A DNA stretch of 64,000 bases from Janthinobacterium psychrotolerans (GCF_001677885.1 NZ_LOCQ01000043.1:1-64000); one strand, 5' to 3'. Counted from the stretch's first letter, positions 8,676 through 19,550 are shown. Made by a program: numbers and translations. The notes: generated from the sequence alone by a model not told the origin.

Positions 8676-9635
8676 TCAGGACTTGGCGCCCTTGGCGACC
8701 AGTTCCACTTTGGTTTCGATGGTGCCACCCAATTCGGCCTGCTTTTTCTTCTCAGCAATGGCCTTCAACACGGCTTCGATACCGAACACGGCTTGCTGCG
8801 AACCGAACTGGTCGGCGGTCGCCAGCACGCGGCCGTCGGCCAGCATCGGCTTGATGGCGTTGATGTTATCGTAGCCGACGACTTTTACCTTGCCGGTCTT
8901 GCCGGCGGCCTTGATGGCCGACACGGCGCCGATGGCCATGTTGTCATTGCCGGCCAGGATGGCGGTGATGTTCGGGTTGGCGTTCAGCATGGCGGCGGCC
9001 ACCGTGTTGGCCGGTGCGATTTCCCACTGGCCCGACTGGACGCTGACGACTTTCGCGCCGGCGCTGGCCATCGCGTCCTGGAAGCCCAGGGTACGCTGCT
9101 GCGCGTTGTAGGTGGTCGACACGCCTTCGATAATGGCGACCTGGTCGCCCTTCTTGATCTGCTTGGCCAGGTAGTCGCCGACCAGCTTGGCGCCCTTGCG
9201 GTTGTCCGGGCCGACGAATGGCACCGAGATGCCTTTTTCTTTCAGGGCGGCGTCGTCGAGCTTGTTGTCGATATTGACCACCAGGATGCCGGCGTCGACG
9301 GCTTTCTTCAGTACCGGCACCAGCGCTTTCGAGTCGGCCGGCGCGATCACCAGGGCGTTCACGCGCGAGACGATCATCTGCTCGACCAGCTTGATCTGGC
9401 TCGAGGTATCGGTTTCATCCTTGATGCCGTTCGACAGCAGGTCGTACTTGGCGGCGTTGGCTTTCTGGTGCGCCTTGGCGCCGTTTTCCATGGTCAGGAA
9501 AAATTCGTTGGCAAGCGACTTCATCACCAGTGCGACCTTCGGTTTGGCCGTCGTCTGCGCCATCGCAGGCAAGGCTGGCAGGGTGCACACGAGAGCGGCG
9601 GCGGCGATCATTTTGAGGCGAATACGGGATGTCAT
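8676..9635 (-). CDS. rbsB: Periplasmic ribose-binding protein
   Basis: A substrate-binding protein of the PBP1 sugar family, 319 residues from ATG 9635, which has GGAG about 8 nt upstream. A signal peptide (MTSRIRLKMIAAAALVCTLP, ending near AMAQ) is followed by KPKVALVMKSLANEFFLTMENGAK and the typical DNKLDDAAL and GNDNMAIGAVSAIKAAGK segments. It is first in the operon, directly behind the operator, as expected for the component made in greatest amount. The gap to rbsA is 77 bp. Confidence 0.95.
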   Translation of the reverse strand: MTSRIRLKMIAAAALVCTLPALPAMAQTTAKPKVALVMKSLANEFFLTMENGAKAHQKANAAKYDLLSNGIKDETDTSSQIKLVEQMIVSRVNALVIAPADSKALVPVLKKAVDAGILVVNIDNKLDDAALKEKGISVPFVGPDNRKGAKLVGDYLAKQIKKGDQVAIIEGVSTTYNAQQRTLGFQDAMASAGAKVVSVQSGQWEIAPANTVAAAMLNANPNITAILAGNDNMAIGAVSAIKAAGKTGKVKVVGYDNINAIKPMLADGRVLATADQFGSQQAVFGIEAVLKAIAEKKKQAELGGTIETKVELVAKGAKS

Positions 9636-9696
9636 GTCAGTCTCCAGGGTATGGTTGGGCAAGCACGTCTGAGCAATGCTTTTTTGTAAAACGCTG

Positions 9697-9714
9697 CGCG
9701 CAAACGTTTGCGCG
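9697..9714 (-). promoter_or_regulatory. LacI-type operator of the ribose operon
   Basis: A perfect 18-bp palindrome CGCGCAAACGTTTGCGCG, 62 bp upstream of the rbsB start. The central CAAACGTTTG with a CG dyad is typical of LacI/GalR family sites, and RbsR is encoded in the operon. GCT/AGC outer arms extend the symmetry. Binding is inferred. Confidence 0.85.
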
Positions 9715-9783
9715 TAGCGAAGTGTGCCTCAATGCCACATAACAGTGCAAGCAATTCTGTGTGTGCAGTGCAGCAAAGTGGTG

Positions 9784-10656
9784 TCAGGACTGCCGCACAC
9801 TGGCCCACTGCACCGCCAGCACGCTGGCCAGCACCATCAGCAGGCCGAGCATGGACCAGCCCGTCATGGCCTGCCCCAGGATCGCCCAGCCCAGTACCAC
9901 CGCCATCAGCGGGCTCAACAGCCCCAGCGACGATACGGCCACCGACGACAAGCGCGCGATACCGCGAAACCACAACCCATAAGCCAGCAAGGCGCCCGCC
10001 AGGCACAGATAGGCATAGCCCATGAGCTGAGGCAGCGACAGCGCGGGCAGCGGCGCGTCGGCCAGCCAGGCTACGGGCGCCAGCATCAGTCCACCCAGCA
10101 ACAGTTGCCAGCCCGTCAGCGCCAGCACGGGCAGTGACGGCTGCCAGCGCCGCGTCAGGTAGGTGCCAGTGGCCATGCAGGCCGTGCCCGCCAGCGCAGC
10201 GGCGATGCCAACCGGCTCCCAGACGGTGCGCGGCGACAACAGCAGCACGCCCATGCCTGCCACGCCCAGCACGCTGGCCGGCAGCGCCAGGCGGGCCGGA
10301 CGGCGCCCTTCCACGCTCCAGGCCAGGCCCATCACCAGCAGCGGCCCGATGGCGCCCACCACCGCCGCCAGGCCACCGGGCAAGCGATAGGCGGCGACAA
10401 ACAGCAGCGCCTGGAAAACACCGATATTGAGTGCGGACAGGATCAGCACGCGCAGCCATTCGCTACGCGCCGGCAGGCGCCGCATCAGCAGCACCAGCAG
10501 CAGGCCCGCCGGCAGGACGCGGATCAGCGCCGCCGTAAACGGACGGTCCGGCGGCAGCAGTTCGGAGGTGACGATATAGGTCGAACCCCAGATCAGGGGC
10601 GCGAGCGCGGTGAGCACGATATCGCCCCAGGCGGGGCGGGTGGCAGTAGAAATCAT
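9784..10656 (-). CDS. DMT-superfamily (EamA) transporter
   Basis: A 290-residue integral membrane protein with about ten hydrophobic segments arranged as two EamA repeats. The opening WGDIVLTALAPLIWGSTYIVTSELLPPDRP is typical of the family. Related proteins export amino acids, metabolites or drugs; the substrate cannot be read from sequence. The gene is single, with two MarR-like palindromes over its likely promoter. The ribosome site before ATG 10656 is weak. Confidence 0.88.
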   Translation of the reverse strand: MISTATRPAWGDIVLTALAPLIWGSTYIVTSELLPPDRPFTAALIRVLPAGLLLVLLMRRLPARSEWLRVLILSALNIGVFQALLFVAAYRLPGGLAAVVGAIGPLLVMGLAWSVEGRRPARLALPASVLGVAGMGVLLLSPRTVWEPVGIAAALAGTACMATGTYLTRRWQPSLPVLALTGWQLLLGGLMLAPVAWLADAPLPALSLPQLMGYAYLCLAGALLAYGLWFRGIARLSSVAVSSLGLLSPLMAVVLGWAILGQAMTGWSMLGLLMVLASVLAVQWASVRQS

Positions 10657-10661
10657 GGCAA

Positions 10662-10718
10662 CTATCTTGGCATTAAGATAGATGGAGTGTGCCCACCAAC
10701 TATCTTGATGTCAAGATA
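10662..10718 (-). promoter_or_regulatory. Two MarR-like palindromes over the DMT transporter promoter
   Basis: TATCTTGATGTCAAGATA (10701-10718) is a perfect palindrome, and CTATCTTGGCATTAAGATAG (10662-10681) is a second copy with 7-bp arms, 38 bp away centre to centre. On the minus strand a perfect TTGACA (10709-10714) lies inside the outer palindrome. A weak -10, CACACT (10686-10691), follows at 17 bp, so the inner palindrome would lie near the transcription start. This layout suits steric repression. The shape resembles MarR-family operators, but no marR gene is next to it. Confidence 0.7.
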
Positions 10719-11016
10719 AACCCGGCGCCAGGCCTAACGCCGTTCAGTTAGCGTCCCCAAGCTCCCGGCAAACCTGTAACCCGGATTAAAACCCCAGTCG
10801 CCCGCACAGGCCCACCGGGCCAAGCGAGGCTGAAAAATGTCGAGGGCAAGGCGCAGCGACGAAGACAGTACGCATGGTCGGCGAGGAGCTGCAACGCCGC
10901 CATCGGCATTTTCTCGGGCGCGCGCCTCCGGCCCGCCATTTTTACCTTTGTACGCCTTACGCATTGGCATGCGTTGGAAGCTTAACTGAACGGCATTACG
11001 GCGCCAGGCCGGGTTT
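10718..11016 (-). terminator. Possible ygiQ terminator hairpin, split by a repeat element
   Basis: AAACCCGG (10718-10725) and CCGGGTTT (11009-11016) would be arms of one hairpin with a 7-nt loop if the 264-bp element and one copy of its 12-bp target duplication were removed. The hairpin would lie about 30 bp after the ygiQ stop codon. The T-run on the minus strand is short (TTTAT), so terminator strength is uncertain. Confidence 0.5.
10735..10998. mobile_element. MITE-like element, copy 1 (264 bp, perfect 12-bp target duplication)
   Basis: The ends TAACGCCGTTCAGTTA and TAACTGAACGGCATTA form a terminal inverted repeat of about 16 bp with one mismatch. The direct repeat CGGCGCCAGGCC flanks it exactly, at 10723-10734 and 10999-11010. 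It has no convincing gene and contains a large internal imperfect hairpin. A second copy lies at 37954-38216, nearly 90% identical by eye and in the same orientation. Size, ends and target duplication fit a non-autonomous element; a 12-bp duplication is within the range of IS4-type transposases, but the partner is unknown. Confidence 0.85.
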
Positions 11017-11045
11017 GGGAGGAACCACCGCAGGCTGGCGAGCGC

Positions 11046-13409
<2,364 letters not shown>

Positions 13410-13481
13410 TTCAAACCTGACAGCCTGAATTTGACTGTTGGATTCTGGTGCAAAAAACGTTTATGTTTCAATCACTTGGGG

Positions 13482-13508
13482 GCAATGCGTCCCAGCGGGG
13501 CGCATTGC
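13482..13508. repeat. Inverted repeat downstream of the DUF4404 gene
   Basis: GCAATGCG (13482-13489) and CGCATTGC (13501-13508) can form an 8-bp hairpin with an 11-nt loop in the gap between ygiQ and the DUF4404 gene. It has no T-run, so it may be a weak terminator or an mRNA end. Confidence 0.4.
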
Positions 13509-13530
13509 GATCGCGTAGCGACAGATCCCC

Positions 13531-13830
13531 TCAAATCCCCATATTGGCCAGAATCTCACCGAGTTCGCGCAGCGCCGGCTCCAGTTTCGGATGCTTGACC
13601 GCAAACTTGGCCGACAATTCCTGGCTGCGCTCGGCCAGCCCATAGGTGGTCGATTCTGCTTCCTGCGATTCCTGGGCTTCCTGGGCTTCGAGCGCGGCGC
13701 GCTTTTCCAGCAACAGGCGGATATCGCCATCGAGCTTGTGCAGCAAACCCTGCAACTCTTCATCGACGGGGCCGCTGGATTCCAGGTTGGACCGCAGCTG
13801 GTGTAATGATTCCTTGAGTTTGCTTTCCAT
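13531..13830 (-). CDS. DUF4404 family protein
   Basis: A 99-residue, mostly helical, acidic protein (MESKLKESLHQLRSNLESS...) with a Glu/Gln/Ala-rich coiled-coil-like centre (RAALEAQEAQESQEAES). The C-terminal segment KHPKLEPALRELGEILANMGI is conserved in DUF4404. Function is unknown. It starts 11 bp after the VF530-type gene, so the two are probably co-transcribed. Confidence 0.72.
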   Translation of the reverse strand: MESKLKESLHQLRSNLESSGPVDEELQGLLHKLDGDIRLLLEKRAALEAQEAQESQEAESTTYGLAERSQELSAKFAVKHPKLEPALRELGEILANMGI

Positions 13831-13841
13831 GTTTTTTCCTG

Positions 13842-14051
13842 TCAGTCAGTAAATTGCGTGTCCAGGTACAGCTGCTCCACCTTGCTCCTGGCCCACGGGG
13901 TCTTGCGTAAAAACTTCAGGCTCGACTTGATGCTCGGCTCGCTGATAAAGCAATTGATATCGATGCGCTTGCCCAAACCATCCCAGCCGTAATGGGCTTG
14001 CAGTCGCGTCACGATCACTTCCAGGGTGACGCCATTCAAATCTTGACTCAT
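13842..14051 (-). CDS. VF530-type DNA-binding protein (DUF2132)
   Basis: A 69-residue protein ([23 protein letters not shown]...) ending with the family's hallmark [19 protein letters not shown]530 proteins have a compact helical fold thought to bind DNA; their cellular role is not established. I chose ATG 14051 over an upstream start because GAGAGAG lies directly before it and the family starts there. Confidence 0.85.
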   Translation of the reverse strand: MSQDLNGVTLEVIVTRLQAHYGWDGLGKRIDINCFISEPSIKSSLKFLRKTPWARSKVEQLYLDTQFTD

Positions 14052-14108
14052 TATTCTCTCTCGACTACACATTTTCCATATTACTCAATTCTACGCCGAG
14101 CGCACGTT

Positions 14109-14144
14109 ACGCTTGCATCGTTCGCTCAGGAACCATGCAAGCGT
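14109..14144. repeat. Inverted repeat between the VF530 gene and the first M3 peptidase
   Basis: Perfect 10-bp arms ACGCTTGCAT (14109-14118) and ATGCAAGCGT (14135-14144) with a 16-nt loop, 6 bp past the peptidase stop codon. No T-run follows on the minus strand. It could be the 3' hairpin of the peptidase mRNA. Confidence 0.5.
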
Positions 14145-14150
14145 CTATGT

Positions 14151-16313
14151 TTATTGCGTCTTCAGGCCACGGCGTTCCAGCAGCGGCTCGACGGTGGCGT
14201 CGCGGCCGCGGAAATCACGGAACAGCTGCAGCGCGTCGACGCTGCCGCCACGCGACAGCAGCTTGCTGCGGAACCAGTCGCCGTTCTTGCGCGTCAGGCC
14301 GCCGTTTTCCTTGAACCAGTTGACCGACTCGGCATCGAGTTTTTCCGACCACAGGTAGGCGTAATAGGCCGCCGAATAGCCGCCCGAAAAACTGTGCGAG
14401 AAGTAGCTGGTGCGGTAGCGCGGCGGCACCGGCGCGTAGTCGACGCCAGCGTCTTTCAGGGACGCCGCTTCAAACGCCAGCACGTCGGTCGGTATCTGGC
14501 CCGGCGCCAGCTGGTGCCAGCGCTGGTCGAGCAGGGCGGCGGCCAGGTATTCGGTGGTCATGAAACCCTGGTTGAATTTTTTCGCCGCCATCACCTTGTC
14601 GAGCAGTTCCTGCGGCATCGCCGCGCCGCTCTGGTAGTGCTTGGCGTAGTTCTGCAGCACTTCCGGCCAGACGGCCCACATTTCATTGACCTGCGACGGG
14701 TATTCGACAAAGTCGCTCGGCACGCTGGTGCCCGAGAAGCGCGGGTATTTCACGTTCGAGAACATGCCGTGCAGCGCATGGCCGAATTCGTGGAACATGG
14801 TGGTCACTTCATCGAACGTCAGCAAGGTCGGCTGGCCGGCCGGCGGCTTCGGAATGTTGAGCTGATTGGCGATCACGGGATGCGTGCCCATCAAGCTGGA
14901 CTGCGACACATATTCATTCATCCAGGCGCCGCCGTGCTTGTTGCCGCGCGCATAGAAGTCGGCGATGAACAGCGCCAGCGGCTTGCCGTTGGCGTCGATC
15001 ACGTCATATACGCGCACGTCCGGGTGATACACCGGCAAATCGGTACGCTGCTTGAAGCTGATGCCGTACAGTTTATTGGCGGCAAAGAACACACCGTTGT
15101 TCAGCACGCTGTCGAGTTCCAGGTAAGGCTTCAACTGGTTTTCATCGAAATTGAAGCGCTGCTTGCGCAGCTTGTCGGTATAGATGGCCCAGTCGGCGGC
15201 CGCCACGGCAAAACCGCCTTTTTCCGCGTCGACCAGGCCCTGCAGGTCGGCCGCTTCGCGGCGCGCATTGGCCACCGCCGGTTTCGCCAGTTCCGACAGC
15301 AAGGTGTTGACGGCCGTGGTGGTTTTCGCCGTCTGGTCTTCCAGCGCGTAGGCCGCGTAGTTCGGGTAGCCGAGCAGGGTGGCGCGTTCGGCGCGCAGCT
15401 TGGCCAGTTTCAGCACGATGGCGCGGTTGTCGAATTCACCGCCCTGGCTGCCGCGATTCAGGGAGGCGTCCATCAGGCGCTGGCGTGTGGCGCGGTTGGT
15501 CAGGACGGCCAATGGCGGCTGGCCGCTGGTGTTGACCAGGGCGATCACGAACTTGCCGTCCAGGCCGCGCTCCTTGGCGGCGGCGGCGGCCGTGTCGATA
15601 TCGCTGTCGGTCATGCCGGCCAGCTCTTCGCGGGTGCCCACCACCAGGCCCCTGGCATTGGTTTCCTTGAGCACGTTTTGCGCAAACGCCGTTTCCAGCC
15701 CGGCCTGCTCGACGTTGTAGGCTTTGAGCTTGTTCTTGTCGTCGTCCGACAGCTTGGCGCCGGCGCGCACGAAATCGGTGTGGTAGCGGTCGAGCAGGCG
15801 CAGCGATTCGGCGTCCAGGCCCAGCTTGTCGCGCTTGACGTACAGGGTGTCGATGCGGGTAAACAGTTTCGGATTGAGGCTGATGGCGTCGGCATGCGCG
15901 GCCAGCAGCGGCGAGACCGTCGTTTCCACCGCTTCGAGCGCGGCATTGGTGTTGGTCGAGGTCATGTTGCTGAAAATGCTCTGCACGCGGTGCAGCAGCT
16001 GGCCCGAGCGTTCCAGCGCGACGATGGTGTTTTCAAACGTCGGCGCCTGGCGGTTATTGGCGATCGCATTGACTTCGGCCAGGTGGCGCTTCATGCCTTC
16101 GTTAAACGCCGGCGCGTAGTGTTCATCCTTGATCAGGCCGAACTGCGGCATCTGGAACGGCAGCGGGCTCGCTTTCAACAGCGGGTTCTGTGCGCTGACG
16201 GCGGCGGCGGGCGCGCTCTTCGGCGCACCAGTAGCGGCGGCGGCCATGGCTTGCGGGGCGGCGTGGGCCAGCATGACGCTGGCGGCGATGACGAGCAGTG
16301 GTGGACGGATCAT
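14151..16313 (-). CDS. Secreted M3-family metallopeptidase (Dcp-like), copy A
   Basis: A zinc peptidase of the oligopeptidase/dipeptidyl carboxypeptidase family. HEFGH at residues 508-512 gives two zinc ligands and the catalytic Glu; the third ligand would be the Glu in the FDEVTTMF-to-C-terminus region. From ATG 16313 it is 720 aa with a signal peptide (MIRPPLLVIAASVMLAHAAP, likely cut after AMAA), so it should act in the periplasm on short peptides. An upstream in-frame start would bury the signal peptide. A paralogue of equal length lies directly upstream, separated by a terminator. Confidence 0.93.
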   Translation of the reverse strand: MIRPPLLVIAASVMLAHAAPQAMAAAATGAPKSAPAAAVSAQNPLLKASPLPFQMPQFGLIKDEHYAPAFNEGMKRHLAEVNAIANNRQAPTFENTIVALERSGQLLHRVQSIFSNMTSTNTNAALEAVETTVSPLLAAHADAISLNPKLFTRIDTLYVKRDKLGLDAESLRLLDRYHTDFVRAGAKLSDDDKNKLKAYNVEQAGLETAFAQNVLKETNARGLVVGTREELAGMTDSDIDTAAAAAKERGLDGKFVIALVNTSGQPPLAVLTNRATRQRLMDASLNRGSQGGEFDNRAIVLKLAKLRAERATLLGYPNYAAYALEDQTAKTTTAVNTLLSELAKPAVANARREAADLQGLVDAEKGGFAVAAADWAIYTDKLRKQRFNFDENQLKPYLELDSVLNNGVFFAANKLYGISFKQRTDLPVYHPDVRVYDVIDANGKPLALFIADFYARGNKHGGAWMNEYVSQSSLMGTHPVIANQLNIPKPPAGQPTLLTFDEVTTMFHEFGHALHGMFSNVKYPRFSGTSVPSDFVEYPSQVNEMWAVWPEVLQNYAKHYQSGAAMPQELLDKVMAAKKFNQGFMTTEYLAAALLDQRWHQLAPGQIPTDVLAFEAASLKDAGVDYAPVPPRYRTSYFSHSFSGGYSAAYYAYLWSEKLDAESVNWFKENGGLTRKNGDWFRSKLLSRGGSVDALQLFRDFRGRDATVEPLLERRGLKTQ

Positions 16314-16448
16314 GACATCTTTCAGAAGTGCGGGAAGAACCGCGACCGTGCCGCGGACCAGTGGCAGATGATAGCAGGGCAGTTCGCCAAGGTGGCGCCT
16401 CGGGGCGAATGCACGATTTACCACGGCACGCTGTCCGGTTGGCCAAAT

Positions 16449-16481
16449 AAAAATGGCCGCCTGTACGTGGCGGCCATTTTT
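16449..16481 (-). terminator. Rho-independent terminator between the two M3 peptidase genes
   Basis: A 13-bp perfect stem (AAAAATGGCCGCC/GGCGGCCATTTTT) lies 14 bp after the stop codon of copy B and is followed by ATTT on the minus strand. It implies that copy A has its own promoter in the 130 bp before its start. Confidence 0.85.
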
Positions 16482-16494
16482 AGCTCAGCAGCAC

Positions 16495-18657
16495 TTATTT
16501 GCCGGCAAGGCCACGGCGCTCCAGCAGCGGCTCGATCTTCGCATCGCGGCCGCGGAAATCGCGGTAGATCTGCAGCGCATCGGCGCTGCCGCCGCGCGAC
16601 AGCAGTTTGGCACGGAACCAGTCGCCGTTCTTGCGCGTCAATCCGCCGTTTTCCTTGAACCATTCGACCGTGTCGGCGTCCAGCTTTTCCGACCACAGGT
16701 AGGCGTAGTAGCCGGCCGAATAGCCGCCCGCGAACACGTGCGAGAAATACGTGGTGCGGTAGCGCGGCGGCGCCGGCGCAAAATCGATGCCGGCCTGCGT
16801 CAGGGCGGTTTTTTCAAACGCCAGCACGTCGCTCGGGATCTGCTGGGGCGTCAGCTGGTGCCAGCGCTGGTCGAGCAGGGCCGAGGCCAGGTATTCGGTG
16901 GTTTTGTAGCCCTGGTTGAAGTTGTCGGCCGCCGTCACCTTGGCCAGCAGTTCGGCCGGAATCGCCACGCCCGTCTGATAATGTTTGGCGTAATTCTGCA
17001 GCACTTCCGGCCACAGCGCCCACATTTCATTGACTTGCGACGGGTATTCGACGAAGTCGCGCGGCACGCTGGTGCCCGAGAAGCGCGGATATTTCACGTT
17101 AGAAAACATGCCGTGCAGCGCATGGCCAAATTCGTGGAACATGGTCGTCACTTCGTCAAACGTCATCAAGGTCGGCTGGCCCGCTTCCGGCTTCGGAATA
17201 TTCAGGTTGTTGGCGATCACCGGCTGGTTGCCCAGCAGGGCCGACTGGCTGACATAGGCATTGGCCCAGGCGCCGCCGCGCTTGTTGCTGCGCGCGTAAG
17301 GGTCGAGCGTGAAGATGGCCAGCTGCTTGCCGTCTTCGTTGAAGACGTCGAACACCAGCATGTCGGCGTTATACACCGGCAAGTCGGTGCGCTGCTTGAA
17401 GCTCAGGCCGTACAACTTGCCGGCGGCAAAGAACACGCCCTTCGTCAGCACGCTGTTCATTTCAAAATAGGGCTTCAACTGGTTCTGGTCGAAGCTGTAG
17501 CGTTCGGCGCGTACCTTGTCGCTGTAGTAGGCCCAGTCGCTGGCGGCAACCTTGAAGCCGCCTTTTTCCGCGTCGATCACCTTCTGGATATCGTCCGCTT
17601 CATGGCGCGCGTTGGTGACGGCCGGCTTGGCCAGTTCGCCCAGCAGCGCATTGACGGCGGTGGTGGTTTTGGCGGTCTGGTCTTCCAGCGAATAGGCGGC
17701 GTAGTTCGGGTAGCCCATCAGCGCGGCGCGTTCGGCGCGCAGCCTGGCCAGGTCCAGCACCACCTGGCGGTTGTCGAACTCGCCGCCATGGCTGCCGCGT
17801 GCCTGGGAGGCGGCCATGATGCGTTCGCGCACGGCGCGGTTGCTCAGTTGCGACAGCGGCGCCTGGCCGGTGGTGTTGACCAGCGCAATCACATATTTAC
17901 CGTCCAGGCCGCGTTTTTTGGCCAGGCCGGCGGCCACTTCGATGGCGGCCGGCGACAGGCCGTCGAGCTCTTCGCGCGTGTCGACGACCACCGCCGACGC
18001 ATTGAGTTCTTTCAGCACATTCTGTGCAAAGGTGGTCGACAGGGCGGCCAGCTGGCCGTTGTAGGTTTTCAGCTTGTCCTTGTCGGCAGCCGACAGCCTG
18101 GCGCCGGCGCGCACGAAATCGGTGTGGTAGCGCTCCAGCAGGCGTTTGGATTCGGCATCGAGGCCCAGCTTGTCGCGCTTGGCGTACAAGGTGCTGATGC
18201 GCTGGTACAGCTTGCCGTTGAGCATGATCGCGTCGCTATGGGCCGCCATTGTTGGCGCCAGCTCGCGTTCCAGTGCCTGGATGGTGTCGTTCGTGTTCGA
18301 GCCCGACATCACCGAAAACACGGTGCGCACGCGGCCGAGCAGCTGGCCGGCGCGTTCCATGGCGACGATGGTGTTGTCAAACGTGGCCGCTTTCGGATTG
18401 TTGGCAATGGCATTGATTTCCGCCAGGTGCTGGGCCATGCCGGCCGTAAAGGCAGGCGCGTAGTCGGCGTCCTGCACCTTGTCGAAGGCGGGATAATGGA
18501 ACGGCAGGCTGCTGGGCTGGGCAAATGGATTGCTGGCAGGCAGCGCCGCGGCCACGGTAGTGGCAGCGGTAGCGTTGGCAGGCGCCTTGGTCGCGGCAAA
18601 AGCGGCTGGCGCCAGCATCAGGCTGGCGGCGATGACGAGCAGTGTTGGACGGGTCAT
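16495..18657 (-). CDS. Secreted M3-family metallopeptidase (Dcp-like), copy B
   Basis: Another M3 zinc peptidase, 720 aa from ATG 18657, the same length as copy A. HEFGH again falls at 508-512 and the flanking FHEFGHALHGMFSNVKYP block is identical. The signal peptide is MTRPTLLVIAASLMLAPAAFA. The two copies are colinear with most differences in the N-terminal half, which suggests an older tandem duplication with divergence in substrate binding. The upstream untranslated stretch is also similar (a shared CTTTC-AGA-TGTC segment before each ATG), so the duplication included the promoter side. Confidence 0.93.
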   Translation of the reverse strand: MTRPTLLVIAASLMLAPAAFAATKAPANATAATTVAAALPASNPFAQPSSLPFHYPAFDKVQDADYAPAFTAGMAQHLAEINAIANNPKAATFDNTIVAMERAGQLLGRVRTVFSVMSGSNTNDTIQALERELAPTMAAHSDAIMLNGKLYQRISTLYAKRDKLGLDAESKRLLERYHTDFVRAGARLSAADKDKLKTYNGQLAALSTTFAQNVLKELNASAVVVDTREELDGLSPAAIEVAAGLAKKRGLDGKYVIALVNTTGQAPLSQLSNRAVRERIMAASQARGSHGGEFDNRQVVLDLARLRAERAALMGYPNYAAYSLEDQTAKTTTAVNALLGELAKPAVTNARHEADDIQKVIDAEKGGFKVAASDWAYYSDKVRAERYSFDQNQLKPYFEMNSVLTKGVFFAAGKLYGLSFKQRTDLPVYNADMLVFDVFNEDGKQLAIFTLDPYARSNKRGGAWANAYVSQSALLGNQPVIANNLNIPKPEAGQPTLMTFDEVTTMFHEFGHALHGMFSNVKYPRFSGTSVPRDFVEYPSQVNEMWALWPEVLQNYAKHYQTGVAIPAELLAKVTAADNFNQGYKTTEYLASALLDQRWHQLTPQQIPSDVLAFEKTALTQAGIDFAPAPPRYRTTYFSHVFAGGYSAGYYAYLWSEKLDADTVEWFKENGGLTRKNGDWFRAKLLSRGGSADALQIYRDFRGRDAKIEPLLERRGLAGK

Positions 18658-18785
18658 GACATCTTTCAAAGAACGCAAGAGAACCGCGATTGTGTCGCGG
18701 GCCAGCCTGAAATAATAACAGCCTGACATACTTGCGTCACCCGCAACAACCGCAGGTATCAGACGGCCCTTGATGCTTGGTCAGC

Positions 18786-19010
18786 TTAATAGTGCGGCGG
18801 GCGCTCGTTGACCTGGCCGCCATTGGCCTGCTGCGCGCCATCGCGCACATGTTCGCCCAGCTTGTGCAGCATCGCTTCGAGCTGGTCGATGCGGCGGCCC
18901 TGCTGGTACACCATCTGGTTCAGCGACTCGACCAGGTCTTCCTGCTGCGCCAATTTGATCTCGATATCGACAAAGCGGCTTTCCATCTGTTCATTATCCA
19001 TCGTGCTCAT
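18786..19010 (-). CDS. slyX: SlyX family protein
   Basis: A 74-residue coiled-coil protein with the SlyX pattern (ESRFVDIEIKLAQQEDLVESLNQMVYQQGRRIDQLEAML) and the conserved PPHY C-terminus. Its function is unknown. I chose ATG 19010 (MSTMDNEQ) because AGGAG sits 6 nt upstream; a start six codons earlier lacks such a site. Confidence 0.9.
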   Translation of the reverse strand: MSTMDNEQMESRFVDIEIKLAQQEDLVESLNQMVYQQGRRIDQLEAMLHKLGEHVRDGAQQANGGQVNERPPHY

Positions 19011-19130
19011 GCTAACTCCTGGCATCAAACGCGCATTTTACCCTCCAGCCTCGCGATCCACCGCAAGCCCGCTGCCATCTCAGCCATCGAAGGCGATATT
19101 GTTGACTATGCTGGTCATGCGGCAAACTCC

Positions 19131-19158
19131 TTGACGAATGAGAACAAGCGATTACAAT
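19131..19158 (+). promoter_or_regulatory. Likely promoter of the toxin-antitoxin unit
   Basis: TTGACG (19131-19136) and TACAAT (19153-19158) lie 16 bp apart. The -10 overlaps the first in-frame ATG (19157), so the real toxin start should be downstream, which supports GTG 19183. Confidence 0.55.
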
Positions 19159-19182
19159 GCATACGTCAGCCGAGATTGAACC

Positions 19183-19550
19183 GTGTTTGATCGCTACCTG
19201 CAAGACGGCGCAATATCGCCGCCGGGAAGGCAAGCTACATGATGTCGCGGCGGCCGCCATCGACGCGTGCATCAAGAACCTGCAGCATGGAAAAAAGGGC
19301 GACTGGCGCGCGGTGGGCGACGGCGTGTGCGAACTGCGCTTCTTGCAGACGGGGTCCCGGATGGCGCGTGTATTTTCATGAGACCAATCTGGGCGCCTTG
19401 ATCCTGCTGCTGCTCGGCGGTGACAAGGCCAGCCAACAACGCGATATCGCGCAAGCAAAACAGATATGGGCCGAATTGAAGGCAAAGCAGGCGGCGCTGC
19501 GCAAGCAGAAACAGGCCGCCGTCAACGATCGGAAAGGACGAAAACAATGA
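19183..19550 (+). pseudogene. HI1419/RelE-type toxin gene, frameshifted
   Basis: Three frames together rebuild one RelE/ParE-superfamily toxin of the HI1419 type. The first gives FDRYLQDGAISP from GTG 19183. The second gives KLHDVAAAAIDACIKNLQHG...GVCELRFLQTG. The third gives GPGWRVYFHETNLGALILLLLGGDKASQQRDIAQAKQIW. The clear break is one extra T at 19355 in ACGGGGTCCCGG; without it the reading is T-G-P-G-W. A further +1 shift near 19223-19232 is likely but less certain, since the N-terminus is less conserved. The stop codon overlaps the antitoxin start (ATGA, 19547-19550), the normal layout for such pairs. It is either a decayed toxin or sequence error. Confidence 0.7.

Noticed and set aside
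13992..18726. Long plus-strand open frames opposite the two M3 peptidase genes
   Set aside because: Same antisense effect of GC-rich codons; no ribosome site or recognisable domain. Similar frames opposite ygiQ and the his genes were rejected for the same reason.
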